Positions 5,895-14,805 of a stretch of DNA of 32,863 bases are shown here, piece after piece (position 1 is the first letter of the stretch; every line of letters starts with the position of its first letter). The position numbers and the translations under genes were made by a program. Origin of the DNA: Bacteroidales bacterium (GTDB lineage Bacteria; Bacteroidota; Bacteroidia; Bacteroidales; UBA1715); contig JAFZTG010000065.1 of assembly GCA_017618935.1 (NCBI GenBank), forward strand, positions 1-32,863. The letters run 5' to 3'. Under the pieces are notes generated by a model. That model was given only the letters and a program-made list of their open reading frames with translations. It did not search any database and was not told the origin of the DNA.

Positions 5895-6665
5895 AGAAAA
5901 CGACCTGTCATACTTATTTCCAACGACGACGGCATTGAAGCCAAAGGCATTCAATATCTTACCGAATTGATGAAGGAATTCGGCAACGTGTATGTTGTCG
6001 CTCCTCAGCAACATCAGTCGGGAATGGCACACGCCATAACGTTTAAAGTGCCTCTTCGGGCAAAATGTATCTGCGAGGAAGAAAACCTGCATATTTATTC
6101 GGTGAACGGCACGCCCGTGGATTGCGTTAAATTTGGCTTTGACCAACTGCTCCTGAATAAAAAAATCGACCTGGTGATTTCGGGAATCAATCACGGCTCG
6201 AATAGTGCCAACAGCATAATTTATTCTGGCACAGCGGCTTGTGCAAGAGAAGGTGCAATCAACAACATTCCATCAATTGCATTCTCAAGTCTGGACTTTT
6301 CGTCAACCATCAATTTTGAGCCATACAAACCTTACATAGAAAAAATTGTGAAGTATGTCTTGGAAAACGGATTAGACAAACACATTTATCTTAACGTGAA
6401 TTTTCCAAAACCAGAAAAAAACATCAAAGGAATGCGTGTCTGTCACCTGACCAAAGGACTTTGGATTGAACGATTCATAAAAGAGCACGACCCTCGCAAC
6501 AATGCTTGTTACTGGCTTACGGGCGAATACCATAACGAAGAGCCCGACAGCGAAACCAGCGACGAATGGTGTCTTGCCCACGATTACATAGCCATAGTGC
6601 CGGTAAAAGTGGAAAATTCCGATGAAAAATCTATACAATCACTCTCATCATTAAATACGCTATGA
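5892..6665 (+). CDS. surE: SurE, 5'/3'-nucleotidase (stationary-phase survival protein)
   Basis: The 257-aa product starts at ATG 5892; a TTG-initiated frame from 5883 is only three codons longer and is not preferred. SurE signatures are clear: ISNDDGIEAKGI with the metal-binding D12 and D13, S43 in QHQSGMAH, N100 in SGINHGSNSA, and YSGTAACAREGA. The length is typical of the family. SurE is a cytosolic divalent-metal phosphatase that removes phosphate from nucleoside 5'- and 3'-monophosphates. Its stop overlaps the next start (ATGA at 6662-6665), so it heads a translationally coupled operon with a small membrane protein, lpxB and a symporter. It has its own consensus promoter. Confidence 0.95.
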   Translation: MRKRPVILISNDDGIEAKGIQYLTELMKEFGNVYVVAPQQHQSGMAHAITFKVPLRAKCICEEENLHIYSVNGTPVDCVKFGFDQLLLNKKIDLVISGINHGSNSANSIIYSGTAACAREGAINNIPSIAFSSLDFSSTINFEPYKPYIEKIVKYVLENGLDKHIYLNVNFPKPEKNIKGMRVCHLTKGLWIERFIKEHDPRNNACYWLTGEYHNEEPDSETSDEWCLAHDYIAIVPVKVENSDEKSIQSLSSLNTL

Positions 6666-6949
6666 AAGAAAAATTCGACAATTTTTGGGTAGGCCTTGTT
6701 CTCGGACTTGTTGTCCCGTTCATCGCTTTTTTCGGCGTTTACAAATGGGTAAACCGAACAAATTCCATTTTGGAATTTATCGAAAAATTGAGTTCGTGGG
6801 GCGTACAAACAACCGTATTTTTATGGTGCATTCTGCCTATTGCGTTCGTTTTTGCCCTCTTCTATTTCCTTCATTGGGACAACGTGGCAAAAGGCGTTGT
6901 TTTCCCAACGATGATATACACTATTGTCCTACTCATTCTTGATATGTAA
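6662..6949 (+). CDS. Small three-helix membrane protein between surE and lpxB
   Basis: The 95-aa protein has three predicted membrane helices, at about residues 8-27 (FWVGLVLGLVVPFIAFFGVY), 48-70 (VQTTVFLWCILPIAFVFALFYFL) and 77-94. There is no signal peptide and no known domain. The ATG overlaps the surE stop by 4 bp, and its own stop is 2 nt before lpxB, so it is certainly part of this operon. I recall similar small membrane proteins next to lpxB in other Bacteroidetes, but their function is unknown to me. A role near lipid A assembly in the inner membrane would fit the context but is speculation. Confidence 0.8.
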   Translation: MKEKFDNFWVGLVLGLVVPFIAFFGVYKWVNRTNSILEFIEKLSSWGVQTTVFLWCILPIAFVFALFYFLHWDNVAKGVVFPTMIYTIVLLILDM

Positions 6950-6951
6950 GC

Positions 6952-8076
6952 ATGAACTACTACATTATTGCAGGCGAAGCATCGGGCGACCTACACGGAG
7001 CCAATCTCATAACGGCATTGAGACAAAGTGACGAAAATGCGAGTTTCCGTCTCTGGGGTGGCGATTTGATGGCAAAAGCCGCCGACACAGAACTTGTAAA
7101 ACATTACAGGACATACGATTATATGGGAATTATGGAAGTGGTGAAACACGCCCGCCTAATTCTCAACAACATTTCTTTTTGCAAACAAGACATTGCTGAA
7201 CACAAACCCGACGCCATTATTTTTGTTGACTTTCCGGGTTTCAACCTAAAAATCGCACCATTTGCAAAAAGTCTCGGAATTCCAACATTTTTCTATATCT
7301 CCCCGACCGTATGGGCATGGAAGGAAAATCGCGTGAAGACAATCAAGAAAAACATTGACCACATGTTTGTAGAACTGCCGTTTGTCAAGACATTCTACGA
7401 AACCCGTCACAACTATCACGTTGACTTTGTCGGTCATCCATTGTTGGATTCCATAGCTCAATTTAAAGAAAAGTATTCGCTTGAATCATTCAAAAAAGCG
7501 AACCACATTCCCGACAAAAAAATCGTCGCCGTGCTTCCTGGAAGTCGCGAATACGAGATTCGGGAGAATTTGAGGACAATGCAGTCTATTTCAGAGAAAT
7601 ATACTGACTATCAGTTTGTTGTTGCCGGAATGTCACGCTTTTCACTTGATTTCTATCAAAAATATATTACTGCCCAAAATATCTCCGTGGTTTTCAATCA
7701 GACATACGAATTGTTGAAAAAATCCGAGGCGGCAATCGTTGTTTCAGGTTCGGCAACACTTGAAACGGCAATACTGAACGTACCCGAAATCATAGTGTAT
7801 CAAACGAGCCCAATCACATTCTATTTGGGAAAACTCTTTGTAAAACTGAATTTCTTGGGACTCCCGAATCTTATTATGGAACATCAAATTGTTCCTGAAC
7901 TGCTTCAAAGCGATATGACACCAAAGAAATTGTCGGAAGCACTGGATTCCATCTTGTTTAATCCTCAATTCAGGAACGACATTTTGGACAATTATGCTCA
8001 ATTACGAAACAAACTTGGCAACGAAGGTGCTTCACAACGAGTTGCCGCACACATTAAATCATACTTAAACAAATAA
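6952..8076 (+). CDS. lpxB: LpxB, lipid-A-disaccharide synthase
   Basis: The 374-aa protein is of normal length for LpxB. It opens with YYIIAGEASGDLHGANLI, followed by FVDFPGFNLKIA, the family block SPTVWAWKENRVKTI, FVGHPLLDS and LPGSREYEI, and the C-terminal block VSGSATLETAI. These are hallmarks of this GT19 glycosyltransferase. It condenses UDP-2,3-diacylglucosamine with lipid X to form the lipid A disaccharide at the inner membrane, so the organism makes lipid A. It follows the small membrane protein by 2 nt, and its stop lies 2 nt before the symporter start, which indicates one transcript. Confidence 0.96.
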   Translation: MNYYIIAGEASGDLHGANLITALRQSDENASFRLWGGDLMAKAADTELVKHYRTYDYMGIMEVVKHARLILNNISFCKQDIAEHKPDAIIFVDFPGFNLKIAPFAKSLGIPTFFYISPTVWAWKENRVKTIKKNIDHMFVELPFVKTFYETRHNYHVDFVGHPLLDSIAQFKEKYSLESFKKANHIPDKKIVAVLPGSREYEIRENLRTMQSISEKYTDYQFVVAGMSRFSLDFYQKYITAQNISVVFNQTYELLKKSEAAIVVSGSATLETAILNVPEIIVYQTSPITFYLGKLFVKLNFLGLPNLIMEHQIVPELLQSDMTPKKLSEALDSILFNPQFRNDILDNYAQLRNKLGNEGASQRVAAHIKSYLNK

Positions 8077-8078
8077 TT

Positions 8079-9965
8079 ATGGCACTTCAAGGATTAGACT
8101 TCGCAATCATTTTTCTCTATATTGCAGTCATTGTTTTTATCGGCATTTATTGCAAAAAACAAGCTGAAAAAGACAAGTCGTCGTATTTACTGGGGGGACG
8201 GAGAATGCCCTGGTACATGCTCGGCCTATCCGACGCGTCGGGAATGTTCGACATTTCTGGCACAATGTGGCTCGTGACACTCCTTTTTGTGTACGGACTA
8301 AAAAGTGTCTGGATTCCGTGGCTTTGGCCTACATTCAACCAAATTTTCCTTATGATGTTCCTTTCGGCTTGGCTACGTCGCTCCAACGTCACCACTGGCG
8401 CCGAATGGATACAGACGAGATTCGGGAACGGAAGAGGAAGCGTACTGTCGCACTGGATTGTAGTCTGTTTTGCCTTGCTCATCGGACTTTCTATGCTTTC
8501 ATACGGTTTTGTGGGATTGGGAAAATTCCTTATGATCTTCATTCCTTGGGAAAACGTGTGTGCATTCTTAAATATTGCTCCCGACTGCATTCCCCAAACC
8601 TACGTACCTCACGTGTATGGCATTTTCTTCACGCTGTTTGCGACGATTTACACCATACTTGGTGGTATGATCAGCATTGTGTGGGCCGACGTGGTGCAAT
8701 ATTCCATTATGACCATTGCGTCGATTGCAATTGGTATTATCGCTATGTACAACGTAAGTCCCGAAACGCTTGCCGCTCTTACGCCCGACGGATGGAACTC
8801 ACCCTTTTTCGGAAATACTATTGACATAGATTGGACTGGCACGTTACACGAAGTGAACACAAAAATCGCAGAAGACGGTTATTCCCTATTCAGTCTGTTT
8901 TTTGGTTTTATGTTTATGAAAGGTATTCTTGTGAGCTTGGCAGGACCGGCACCGACATACGACATGCAAAAAATTCTTGCCAACAAGACACCTCAAGATG
9001 CATTGAAAATGAGTGGTTCCGTTTCGGTCATTCTTAACCCTATCCGTTACTTTATGGTTTCGGGCTTCGCTATTCTCGCCATTGCGTTTTACGACGAACT
9101 GAATCTTTCGGTAAACGGTATCATTGATTTTGAACAGATTCTACCTGCCGCCATGGTTAAATTCCTTCCTGCAGGATTGCTTGGATTACTTCTTGCCGGT
9201 TTATTGGCAGCATTTATGTCAACATTTGCAGGCACGCTCAACGCGACACAAGCATATATTACAAACGACATCTACTTGAAATACATCAAACCTGACGCGA
9301 ACGCAAATCAACAAAGAAAATTAAACTACATAGTCGGATTTGGAGCAGTTATTTTCAGCACGATTCTTGGCCTGACACTCAAAAACATAAATGAAATATT
9401 ACAAATCGTGACAGGTGCCTTTTACGCAAGCTATATTGCGTCAAACGTGCTCAAATGGTACTGGTGGCGATTCAACGGCGAAGGTTATTTCTGGGGAATG
9501 CTCACGGGAATTTTGTCGGGAGTCGTCATTGGAACAATACAGTTAGTCACTCCCGAAGTCATCACCGACAATTTCAGCTTCATTCCTACGAGTCTAATCG
9601 CCCTTTATATGTTCCCTGTTACGCTTGTGATTTCGCTTATAGGTTGTATTTTAGGAACGTTGCTCACCGAACCTACCGAAGAAAACACATTGAAATCATT
9701 CTATGCAAACATTCGTCCTTGGGGATTCTGGAAACCTGTCCTTCGCTTGGTACAACAAGAGCAACCCAATTTCAAACCCAACACCCGATTTGGCAAAGAT
9801 ATGACCAACGTAGCTGTCGGCATAATCACTCAAACAGCATTGGTTGCAATGCCTATTTGTTTGATAACACGCCATTGGTTAGGTTTCGGCCTAACAATAG
9901 CAATCATTCTTGTTGGAGGAACGATTTTGAAATTCACGTGGTGGGATAAATTAGACGAGATATAA
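8079..9965 (+). CDS. Sodium:solute symporter (SSS family)
   Basis: This 628-aa polytopic membrane protein has about 13 hydrophobic helices. Family features are LLGGRRMPWYMLGLSDASGM near the N-terminus, the GGMISIVWADVVQ segment, and the conserved block LLAGLLAAFMSTFAGTLNAT with AYITNDIYLKYI in the middle. The C-terminus carries extra membrane helices beyond the usual core. SSS transporters use the sodium gradient to import sugars, amino acids or other small solutes; the substrate cannot be told from sequence. It closes the surE-lpxB operon and is followed at once by a bidirectional hairpin terminator. No reason for its linkage to lpxB is evident. Confidence 0.92.
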   Translation: MALQGLDFAIIFLYIAVIVFIGIYCKKQAEKDKSSYLLGGRRMPWYMLGLSDASGMFDISGTMWLVTLLFVYGLKSVWIPWLWPTFNQIFLMMFLSAWLRRSNVTTGAEWIQTRFGNGRGSVLSHWIVVCFALLIGLSMLSYGFVGLGKFLMIFIPWENVCAFLNIAPDCIPQTYVPHVYGIFFTLFATIYTILGGMISIVWADVVQYSIMTIASIAIGIIAMYNVSPETLAALTPDGWNSPFFGNTIDIDWTGTLHEVNTKIAEDGYSLFSLFFGFMFMKGILVSLAGPAPTYDMQKILANKTPQDALKMSGSVSVILNPIRYFMVSGFAILAIAFYDELNLSVNGIIDFEQILPAAMVKFLPAGLLGLLLAGLLAAFMSTFAGTLNATQAYITNDIYLKYIKPDANANQQRKLNYIVGFGAVIFSTILGLTLKNINEILQIVTGAFYASYIASNVLKWYWWRFNGEGYFWGMLTGILSGVVIGTIQLVTPEVITDNFSFIPTSLIALYMFPVTLVISLIGCILGTLLTEPTEENTLKSFYANIRPWGFWKPVLRLVQQEQPNFKPNTRFGKDMTNVAVGIITQTALVAMPICLITRHWLGFGLTIAIILVGGTILKFTWWDKLDEI

Positions 9966-9966
9966 A

Positions 9967-9992
9967 AAAAGCTGTCTGATTTGACAGCTTTT
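9967..9992. terminator. Bidirectional hairpin terminator
   Basis: The stem AAAAGCTGTC (9967-9976) and GACAGCTTTT (9983-9992) encloses the loop TGATTT. It begins 2 nt after the symporter stop and ends 8 nt before the stop of the convergent LytTR gene. The A/T runs on both sides allow it to serve both strands. Confidence 0.85.
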
Positions 9993-9999
9993 CATATCA

Positions 10000-10911
10000 C
10001 TATTTTCTATTGCTATATTTCATAAACGCAAGGGAAATATCTTCCTTGTAAGTATCCGTCACTGGTATCTCGACCATTGGTTGGGTATCCAGTTCCAGCA
10101 CGAGTCCCACGCCACCTTTACGGAGAGCAACAGCGTGGTCAAAATTCACCATATATTTTCTATGACAACGGAAAATCGTGGTATCCTTTAAATCCTCAAC
10201 CAATCGTTTGAGCGAATTTCTCAGAAGATAATCCAACATTTTTCCCTGATTTTGATATTTAATATGGACATAATTATCGTCAGACTCAATCCAGATGACG
10301 TTTTCCAGCTTAACTGACAGACGAATTTCGCCCTTTTCGTCCTTGAACTGTACCACAGTGGGCTGATCAACCACAGGAGCGACAATATCACTTCCCTTAT
10401 ACTGATTCTCTAATTTCTGCAAGGCGTTTTTCTTTTCCCAGAAAGCCAAATACAGCCACGACAACATTGTCGGAATCAAAAGCACGAAGAAAATTGCAGA
10501 AAAGCAACTCCAAAAGAAATCAACCACCTGAGTTCCGTCTTTTAATCCCGCAGTGGCAGGCATTGCAAGCGTCGCTATACTGGTGTAGATGATTGACATA
10601 GCGGATATTTCCACAACAATCCAAACTGCGAAAACCCAATAAAACATTCTATGACGCTTGGCATAAAAATATAATATGATACGGCTTATAACCAACACAA
10701 CAAAGCCGACAAATACAATGGCCATCGACCATAACAGGTATTCCAGCGTAGTAACGTCGCCTCCGCCCCATTGTGTAGAAGAAAATGGCTTATAGATATT
10801 TATAAACAACAATGCAAATATCGTCGCAAACACAACGGAACTTGCAAGACCAGATTTATGGGTCAAATAGCCAGGAATTTCTTTTTGTTGCTTAAATTCT
10901 ATTAGCTTCAT
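10000..10911 (-). CDS. Membrane-anchored LytTR-family DNA-binding regulator
   Basis: The 303-aa protein has four predicted membrane helices (about 22-40, 57-81, 88-112, 132-156), a linker, and a C-terminal LytTR domain (about 198-300). The domain shows VIWIESDDNYVHIKY and FRCHRKYMVNFDHAV, which are typical of LytTR. There is no receiver domain and no separate histidine kinase gene next to it. The membrane part may therefore sense a signal and directly control a DNA-bound output. LytTR proteins bind direct repeats upstream of target genes; no target can be named here. It is transcribed alone, convergent with the symporter and divergent from the FKBP operon. Confidence 0.9.
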   Translation of the reverse strand: MKLIEFKQQKEIPGYLTHKSGLASSVVFATIFALLFINIYKPFSSTQWGGGDVTTLEYLLWSMAIVFVGFVVLVISRIILYFYAKRHRMFYWVFAVWIVVEISAMSIIYTSIATLAMPATAGLKDGTQVVDFFWSCFSAIFFVLLIPTMLSWLYLAFWEKKNALQKLENQYKGSDIVAPVVDQPTVVQFKDEKGEIRLSVKLENVIWIESDDNYVHIKYQNQGKMLDYLLRNSLKRLVEDLKDTTIFRCHRKYMVNFDHAVALRKGGVGLVLELDTQPMVEIPVTDTYKEDISLAFMKYSNRK

Positions 10912-10925
10912 ACTGAAATTTTGTG

Positions 10926-10956
10926 CAAAAATAAAAAAAATCCTTTACACAAACAA
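10926..10956 (-). promoter_or_regulatory. Predicted promoter of the LytTR gene
   Basis: On the minus strand TATTTTTG (10933-10926) is a good -7 box, with TTG (10956-10954) 20 bp upstream of it. The predicted start near 10920 leaves a leader of only about 10 nt before the ATG at 10911, so translation would begin almost leaderless. Confidence 0.45.
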
Positions 10957-10980
10957 GAATGAAAAATTCGAGGAAAAATG

Positions 10981-10988
10981 TATATTTG
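10981..10988 (+). promoter_or_regulatory. Predicted -7 box of the FKBP-purM operon
   Basis: TATATTTG matches the Bacteroidota -7 consensus and sits 22 bp before the FKBP ATG at 11011. I do not see a clear TTTG -33 element at the expected distance, so the call rests on the -7 box and position. Confidence 0.45.
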
Positions 10989-11010
10989 TAACGAATTAAA
11001 AACACAGAAG

Positions 11011-11613
11011 ATGATAACAACAGATTTAGACAAGGCAAGTTATAGCCTGGGAATGAATATAGGAGCAAGTCTCAAGGGCGAAGGCGTGAGCCAAATCAAT
11101 GCCGAAGTGTTCGCAAAAGGACTTTCTGACATGCTCAACGGAGGGAAACTTGAACTCTCGATGCAAGAGGCATACGAGACGATACAAGATTTTTTGGCGA
11201 AAGCAAATGCAGCCAAATTTTCTAAAAACATTACCGAGGGAAAGAAATTCTTGGAAGAAAACGGGAAACGTCCTGAAGTAGTAACGCTTCCAAGCGGCTT
11301 ACAATATGAAATAATCAAGCAAGGGAACGGTCCTAAACCCAAAGCAACCGATACGGTAACCACACACTATCATGGTACTTTGATTGACGGAACGGTGTTT
11401 GACAGTTCTGTACAACGCAATCAACCGGCATCATTCCCTGTAAACGGCGTAATTCAAGGATGGGTTGAAGCGCTTCAACTTATGCCTGTTGGCTCGAAAT
11501 GGAAATTATATGTACCTTCTGAATTAGCGTATGGTGCAAATCCACACCCGGGCGGACCGATTGAACCACACATGACGCTTATTTTCGAGGTTGAATTATT
11601 GGCAATCAAATAA
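11011..11613 (+). CDS. FKBP-type peptidyl-prolyl cis-trans isomerase
   Basis: From ATG 11011 the product is 200 aa (MITTDLDKASYSLGMNIG). An in-frame ATG at 10978 overlaps the promoter and is not used here. Residues 1-90 are a helical FkpA/Mip-type N-terminal dimerisation domain (DKASYSLGMNIGASL and later KFLEENGKRPEVVTLPSGLQ). Residues about 108-200 are the FKBP fold with TTHYHGTLIDGTVFDSS, VIQGWVEALQLMPVG and ELAYGANPHPGGPIEPH. There is no signal peptide or lipobox, so it is probably cytosolic like FklB. It catalyses proline isomerisation during protein folding. The OmpA-family gene begins 14 nt downstream. Confidence 0.93.
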   Translation: MITTDLDKASYSLGMNIGASLKGEGVSQINAEVFAKGLSDMLNGGKLELSMQEAYETIQDFLAKANAAKFSKNITEGKKFLEENGKRPEVVTLPSGLQYEIIKQGNGPKPKATDTVTTHYHGTLIDGTVFDSSVQRNQPASFPVNGVIQGWVEALQLMPVGSKWKLYVPSELAYGANPHPGGPIEPHMTLIFEVELLAIK

Positions 11614-11627
11614 AAATCTTCTGGCTT

Positions 11628-13613
11628 ATGAAACGATTGTTGACACTTTTCATATCAGTTTTTCTTCTGGCTCACCTCTGTTTTAGCCAAAAGAATCTGC
11701 AAAAACGTGCCGACGACGCGTTGAAAGCCAACGAGTACACTTTTGCCATCAACAATTATAAAAGTTTGTTTTCACAAATTGAGAACGAAGACCCTAACAA
11801 AGCCGTCATTGCTTTCAAAATTGGCTATTGCTATCGACATATTTCAAGCCCGCTTCACGCACAATTATGGTTCGAGAAAGCCATCGACATGAATTATCAA
11901 GACCCTATCGTTTATCTTTATTGTGCCGATGCAATGCGAATGAACGAGAATTTCGACAAGGCAATTTCTTACTACGAGAAATATCATTCGTTGGTTCCAT
12001 CCGACAAAAAAGCGGATAAAGGCATAGAATCATGCAAGAATGCGAGAAAATGGATTAAAAATCCAACAAATTATAGAGTAACAAATCTCGCCTACGTCAA
12101 TAGCGAGTTTTCGGATTATTCTCCATTTTACGTTTTTGACGGGAAAGGTTCTTCGTTGTTCTTTTCTTCCTCTCGCTCAAATGCCGTTGGCGATATGATT
12201 CACGGCGGTAGCGGACAACGATTCTGCGACATCTATACATCAAAAGAAGACGCCAAAGGTGCGTGGTCGGCAGCAGTTTCGGTTTCCGACCAAATCAATA
12301 CGACGAATGAGGAAGGTGCGCCAAGTGTTACGAAAGATGGAAAATTCTTGTTTTATACTCAATGTGAATACGGAAGTGCAAAATCATTCTGTAAAATACT
12401 GTCTTCCAACAAAATAGGTGCTTCATGGGACAAGCCTGTCGTTGTAAAGTTTTCCGATACGAAAGATACGGTTGACTACGTGCATCCGTGCATTTCGGAG
12501 AGCGGTCTCACGTTGTTTTTTGCATCAAACCGACAAGGTGGCTATGGCGGTTACGATATTTGGTACTGCACTCGTCAATCGGTTAACGAGAAATGGGGAA
12601 AGCCCAAGAACGCGGGCAATATTATCAACACCGAAAACGATGAATTGTTCCCGTATTTACGTGCCGACAGTACGCTCTATTTTGCCTCGAACGGTCACGT
12701 GGGCATGGGTGGCTTGGACATTTTCAGAGTAAATCACGACGCGAAAGGCAAAGAATATATTCTTAACCTAATGAGCCCAATCAACTCTCCGTCGGATGAT
12801 TTCGGCATTTCGTTCAAAGATTCCTTGGAAGAAGGATTCTTCAGTTCCAACCGTCCGGGTGGAAAAGGTTACGACGACATTTATCATTTTTCAATCGTAA
12901 AACTGCATTATTCCATTAAAGGGAAAGTACTCAACGAAATGACCAACGAGCCGATTCCGCAGGCGACTGTCGGGTTGATTGGTAGTGACGGAACATCAAT
13001 GGAAGCGGTAACGGACAACGAAGGGAATTACACGTTTCAACTGAATCCGCAGACCAATTATGTATTATTGGCTATGCATAAGGAATTCCTGAACAGCAAA
13101 TACAAGATTTCAACGTATGGTCGTAAAGATGACAAGGATTTCGAGGTCAACCTCTATATGACGCAAATGGATGCGGCGATAGAAGTACCGAATGTACTGT
13201 ACGACGTGAATCGCTGGGAATTACGACCAGAATCCATTGTTTCGCTCAATAAATTGTTGGAAACATTGGAGGACAACCCTTCCATCACCATAGAATTGAG
13301 TTCACACACCGACTATCGTGTGGGAACAAAAATGACCAACGAAGAATTGTCACAACTACGTGCCCAATCGGTTGTGGATTTCCTTATATCAAAAGGTATA
13401 GACAAGAAAAGACTGACGGCGAAAGGATATGGCGCATCGTCACCAAAACATGTTGATTTGAAATATGCCGACTTGTATCCTTTCTTGAAGGTTGGCGACG
13501 TGTTGACACCTGAATTCATACAGAATCTAAGCGACAAATCTCAGCAAGAAATTTGTCATCAAATAAATCGTAGAACAGAGTTCCGTGTAACTTCAACAAA
13601 TTATAAAAAGTAA
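11628..13613 (+). CDS. OmpA-family envelope protein with TPR, PD40 propeller and CRD domains (PorE-like)
   Basis: The 661-aa protein begins with a signal peptide (MKRLLTLFISVFLLAHLCFS). TPR-like repeats follow (about 22-150), then a PD40/WD40-like beta-propeller (about 165-420, with repeated SP...DG..L.F.S motifs), a carboxypeptidase-regulatory-like beta domain (about 426-515, SIKGKVLNEMTNEPIPQATV), and a C-terminal OmpA peptidoglycan-binding domain (about 530-655, SSHTDYRVG and RLTAKGYGAS). This four-part order is that of PorE (PG1058), a type IX secretion component anchored between peptidoglycan and the outer membrane. Many other Bacteroidetes OmpA proteins share it, so the function is tentative. 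A Cys at 18 is not in a standard lipobox because Leu precedes it. The stop overlaps the purM start (TAATG). Confidence 0.85.
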   Translation: MKRLLTLFISVFLLAHLCFSQKNLQKRADDALKANEYTFAINNYKSLFSQIENEDPNKAVIAFKIGYCYRHISSPLHAQLWFEKAIDMNYQDPIVYLYCADAMRMNENFDKAISYYEKYHSLVPSDKKADKGIESCKNARKWIKNPTNYRVTNLAYVNSEFSDYSPFYVFDGKGSSLFFSSSRSNAVGDMIHGGSGQRFCDIYTSKEDAKGAWSAAVSVSDQINTTNEEGAPSVTKDGKFLFYTQCEYGSAKSFCKILSSNKIGASWDKPVVVKFSDTKDTVDYVHPCISESGLTLFFASNRQGGYGGYDIWYCTRQSVNEKWGKPKNAGNIINTENDELFPYLRADSTLYFASNGHVGMGGLDIFRVNHDAKGKEYILNLMSPINSPSDDFGISFKDSLEEGFFSSNRPGGKGYDDIYHFSIVKLHYSIKGKVLNEMTNEPIPQATVGLIGSDGTSMEAVTDNEGNYTFQLNPQTNYVLLAMHKEFLNSKYKISTYGRKDDKDFEVNLYMTQMDAAIEVPNVLYDVNRWELRPESIVSLNKLLETLEDNPSITIELSSHTDYRVGTKMTNEELSQLRAQSVVDFLISKGIDKKRLTAKGYGASSPKHVDLKYADLYPFLKVGDVLTPEFIQNLSDKSQQEICHQINRRTEFRVTSTNYKK

Positions 13614-14782
13614 TGGCAGTAGAATCTCGCTATATGCAACGTGGCGTTTCGGCAGGCAAGGAAGATGTGCACAACGCTATTAAAAACATTGACAAAGGAT
13701 TGTATCCTCAGGCATTTTGTAAAATCATCCCCGACATTTTAGGGGGCGATCCAGAATATTGCAACATCATGCACGCCGACGGAGCCGGCACAAAATCATC
13801 GTTGGCATATCTTTATTGGAAAGAAACGGGAGACTTGTCTGTCTGGAAAGGCATTGCCCAAGATGCGCTGATTATGAACATCGACGACCTTTTGTGCGTT
13901 GGTGCCGTTGACAATATATTGGTTTCGTCAACGATAGGCCGTAACAAACTGCTGATTCCTGGCGAAGTCATTTCTGCCATCATCAATGGAACTGACGAAC
14001 TGCTTGCTGAACTGCGAGAAATGGGCGTTGGCGTGTATGCCACAGGTGGCGAGACAGCCGATGTGGGCGACTTGGTACGAACTATCATCGTTGACAGCAC
14101 CGTAACATGTCGTATGAAACGAAGCGACGTCATAAACAATGCCAATATCAAGGCAGGCGACGTGATTGTGGGACTTGCTTCTTACGGGAAAGCAACCTAT
14201 GAAAAAGAATACAATGGCGGAATGGGTAGTAACGGATTAACCTCGGCTCGTCACGACGTGTTTGGAAAATATCTTGCAAAAAAATATCCTGAGAGTTACG
14301 ATGCCGCCGTACCCGACGACCTTGTATATTCTGGTAATTTGAAACTTACCGATGCTGTTCAGGATTCTCCTCTTGACGCTGGAAAATTAGTACTTTCACC
14401 AACAAGAACGTATGCTCCTGTTGTAAAAAAACTGTTAGATGCCATGCGTCCACAAATCCATGGAATGGTTCACTGTTCGGGTGGTGCACAAACAAAAATT
14501 CTGCATTTTATTGATAATCTTAAAGTTGTAAAAGACAACCTCTTCCCTGTACCTCCTCTTTTCAAAACCATCAAAGAGCAATCGGGAACGGATTGGAAAG
14601 AAATGTACAAGGTATTCAATATGGGACATCGTTTGGAAGTGTATGTTTCTCCCGAAAATGCACAACAGGTAATCGAGATTTCCAAGTCATTCAATATCGA
14701 CGCACAAGTTGTTGGCCGTATCGAGGCATCGGACAAGAAAGAACTGGTTATAGAAAGTGAATTTGGCAGATTTGAATACTAA
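13613..14782 (+). CDS. purM: PurM, phosphoribosylformylglycinamidine cyclo-ligase
   Basis: The 389-aa protein belongs to the PurM/AIR synthase group in the long form usual in Bacteroidota. Recognised blocks are HADGAGTKSSLAYLYWKETG, WKGIAQDALIMNIDDLLCVG, VGVYATGGETADVGDLVRT, GLASYGKATYEKEYNGGMGS and MVHCSGGAQTKILHF. The enzyme makes 5-aminoimidazole ribotide from FGAM with ATP in de novo purine synthesis. Translation probably couples to the OmpA-family gene, whose stop codon shares a base with this ATG. The FAD oxidoreductase follows 23 nt downstream. Confidence 0.95.
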   Translation: MAVESRYMQRGVSAGKEDVHNAIKNIDKGLYPQAFCKIIPDILGGDPEYCNIMHADGAGTKSSLAYLYWKETGDLSVWKGIAQDALIMNIDDLLCVGAVDNILVSSTIGRNKLLIPGEVISAIINGTDELLAELREMGVGVYATGGETADVGDLVRTIIVDSTVTCRMKRSDVINNANIKAGDVIVGLASYGKATYEKEYNGGMGSNGLTSARHDVFGKYLAKKYPESYDAAVPDDLVYSGNLKLTDAVQDSPLDAGKLVLSPTRTYAPVVKKLLDAMRPQIHGMVHCSGGAQTKILHFIDNLKVVKDNLFPVPPLFKTIKEQSGTDWKEMYKVFNMGHRLEVYVSPENAQQVIEISKSFNIDAQVVGRIEASDKKELVIESEFGRFEY

Positions 14783-14805
14783 ACTCAAACGTTCAGTCCA
14801 TCCGT

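Noticed and set aside
8267..8824. A 185-codon plus-strand frame
   Set aside because: It is a shifted reading of the symporter gene, rich in C, H, R and W, with no family match. The symporter frame is unambiguous.
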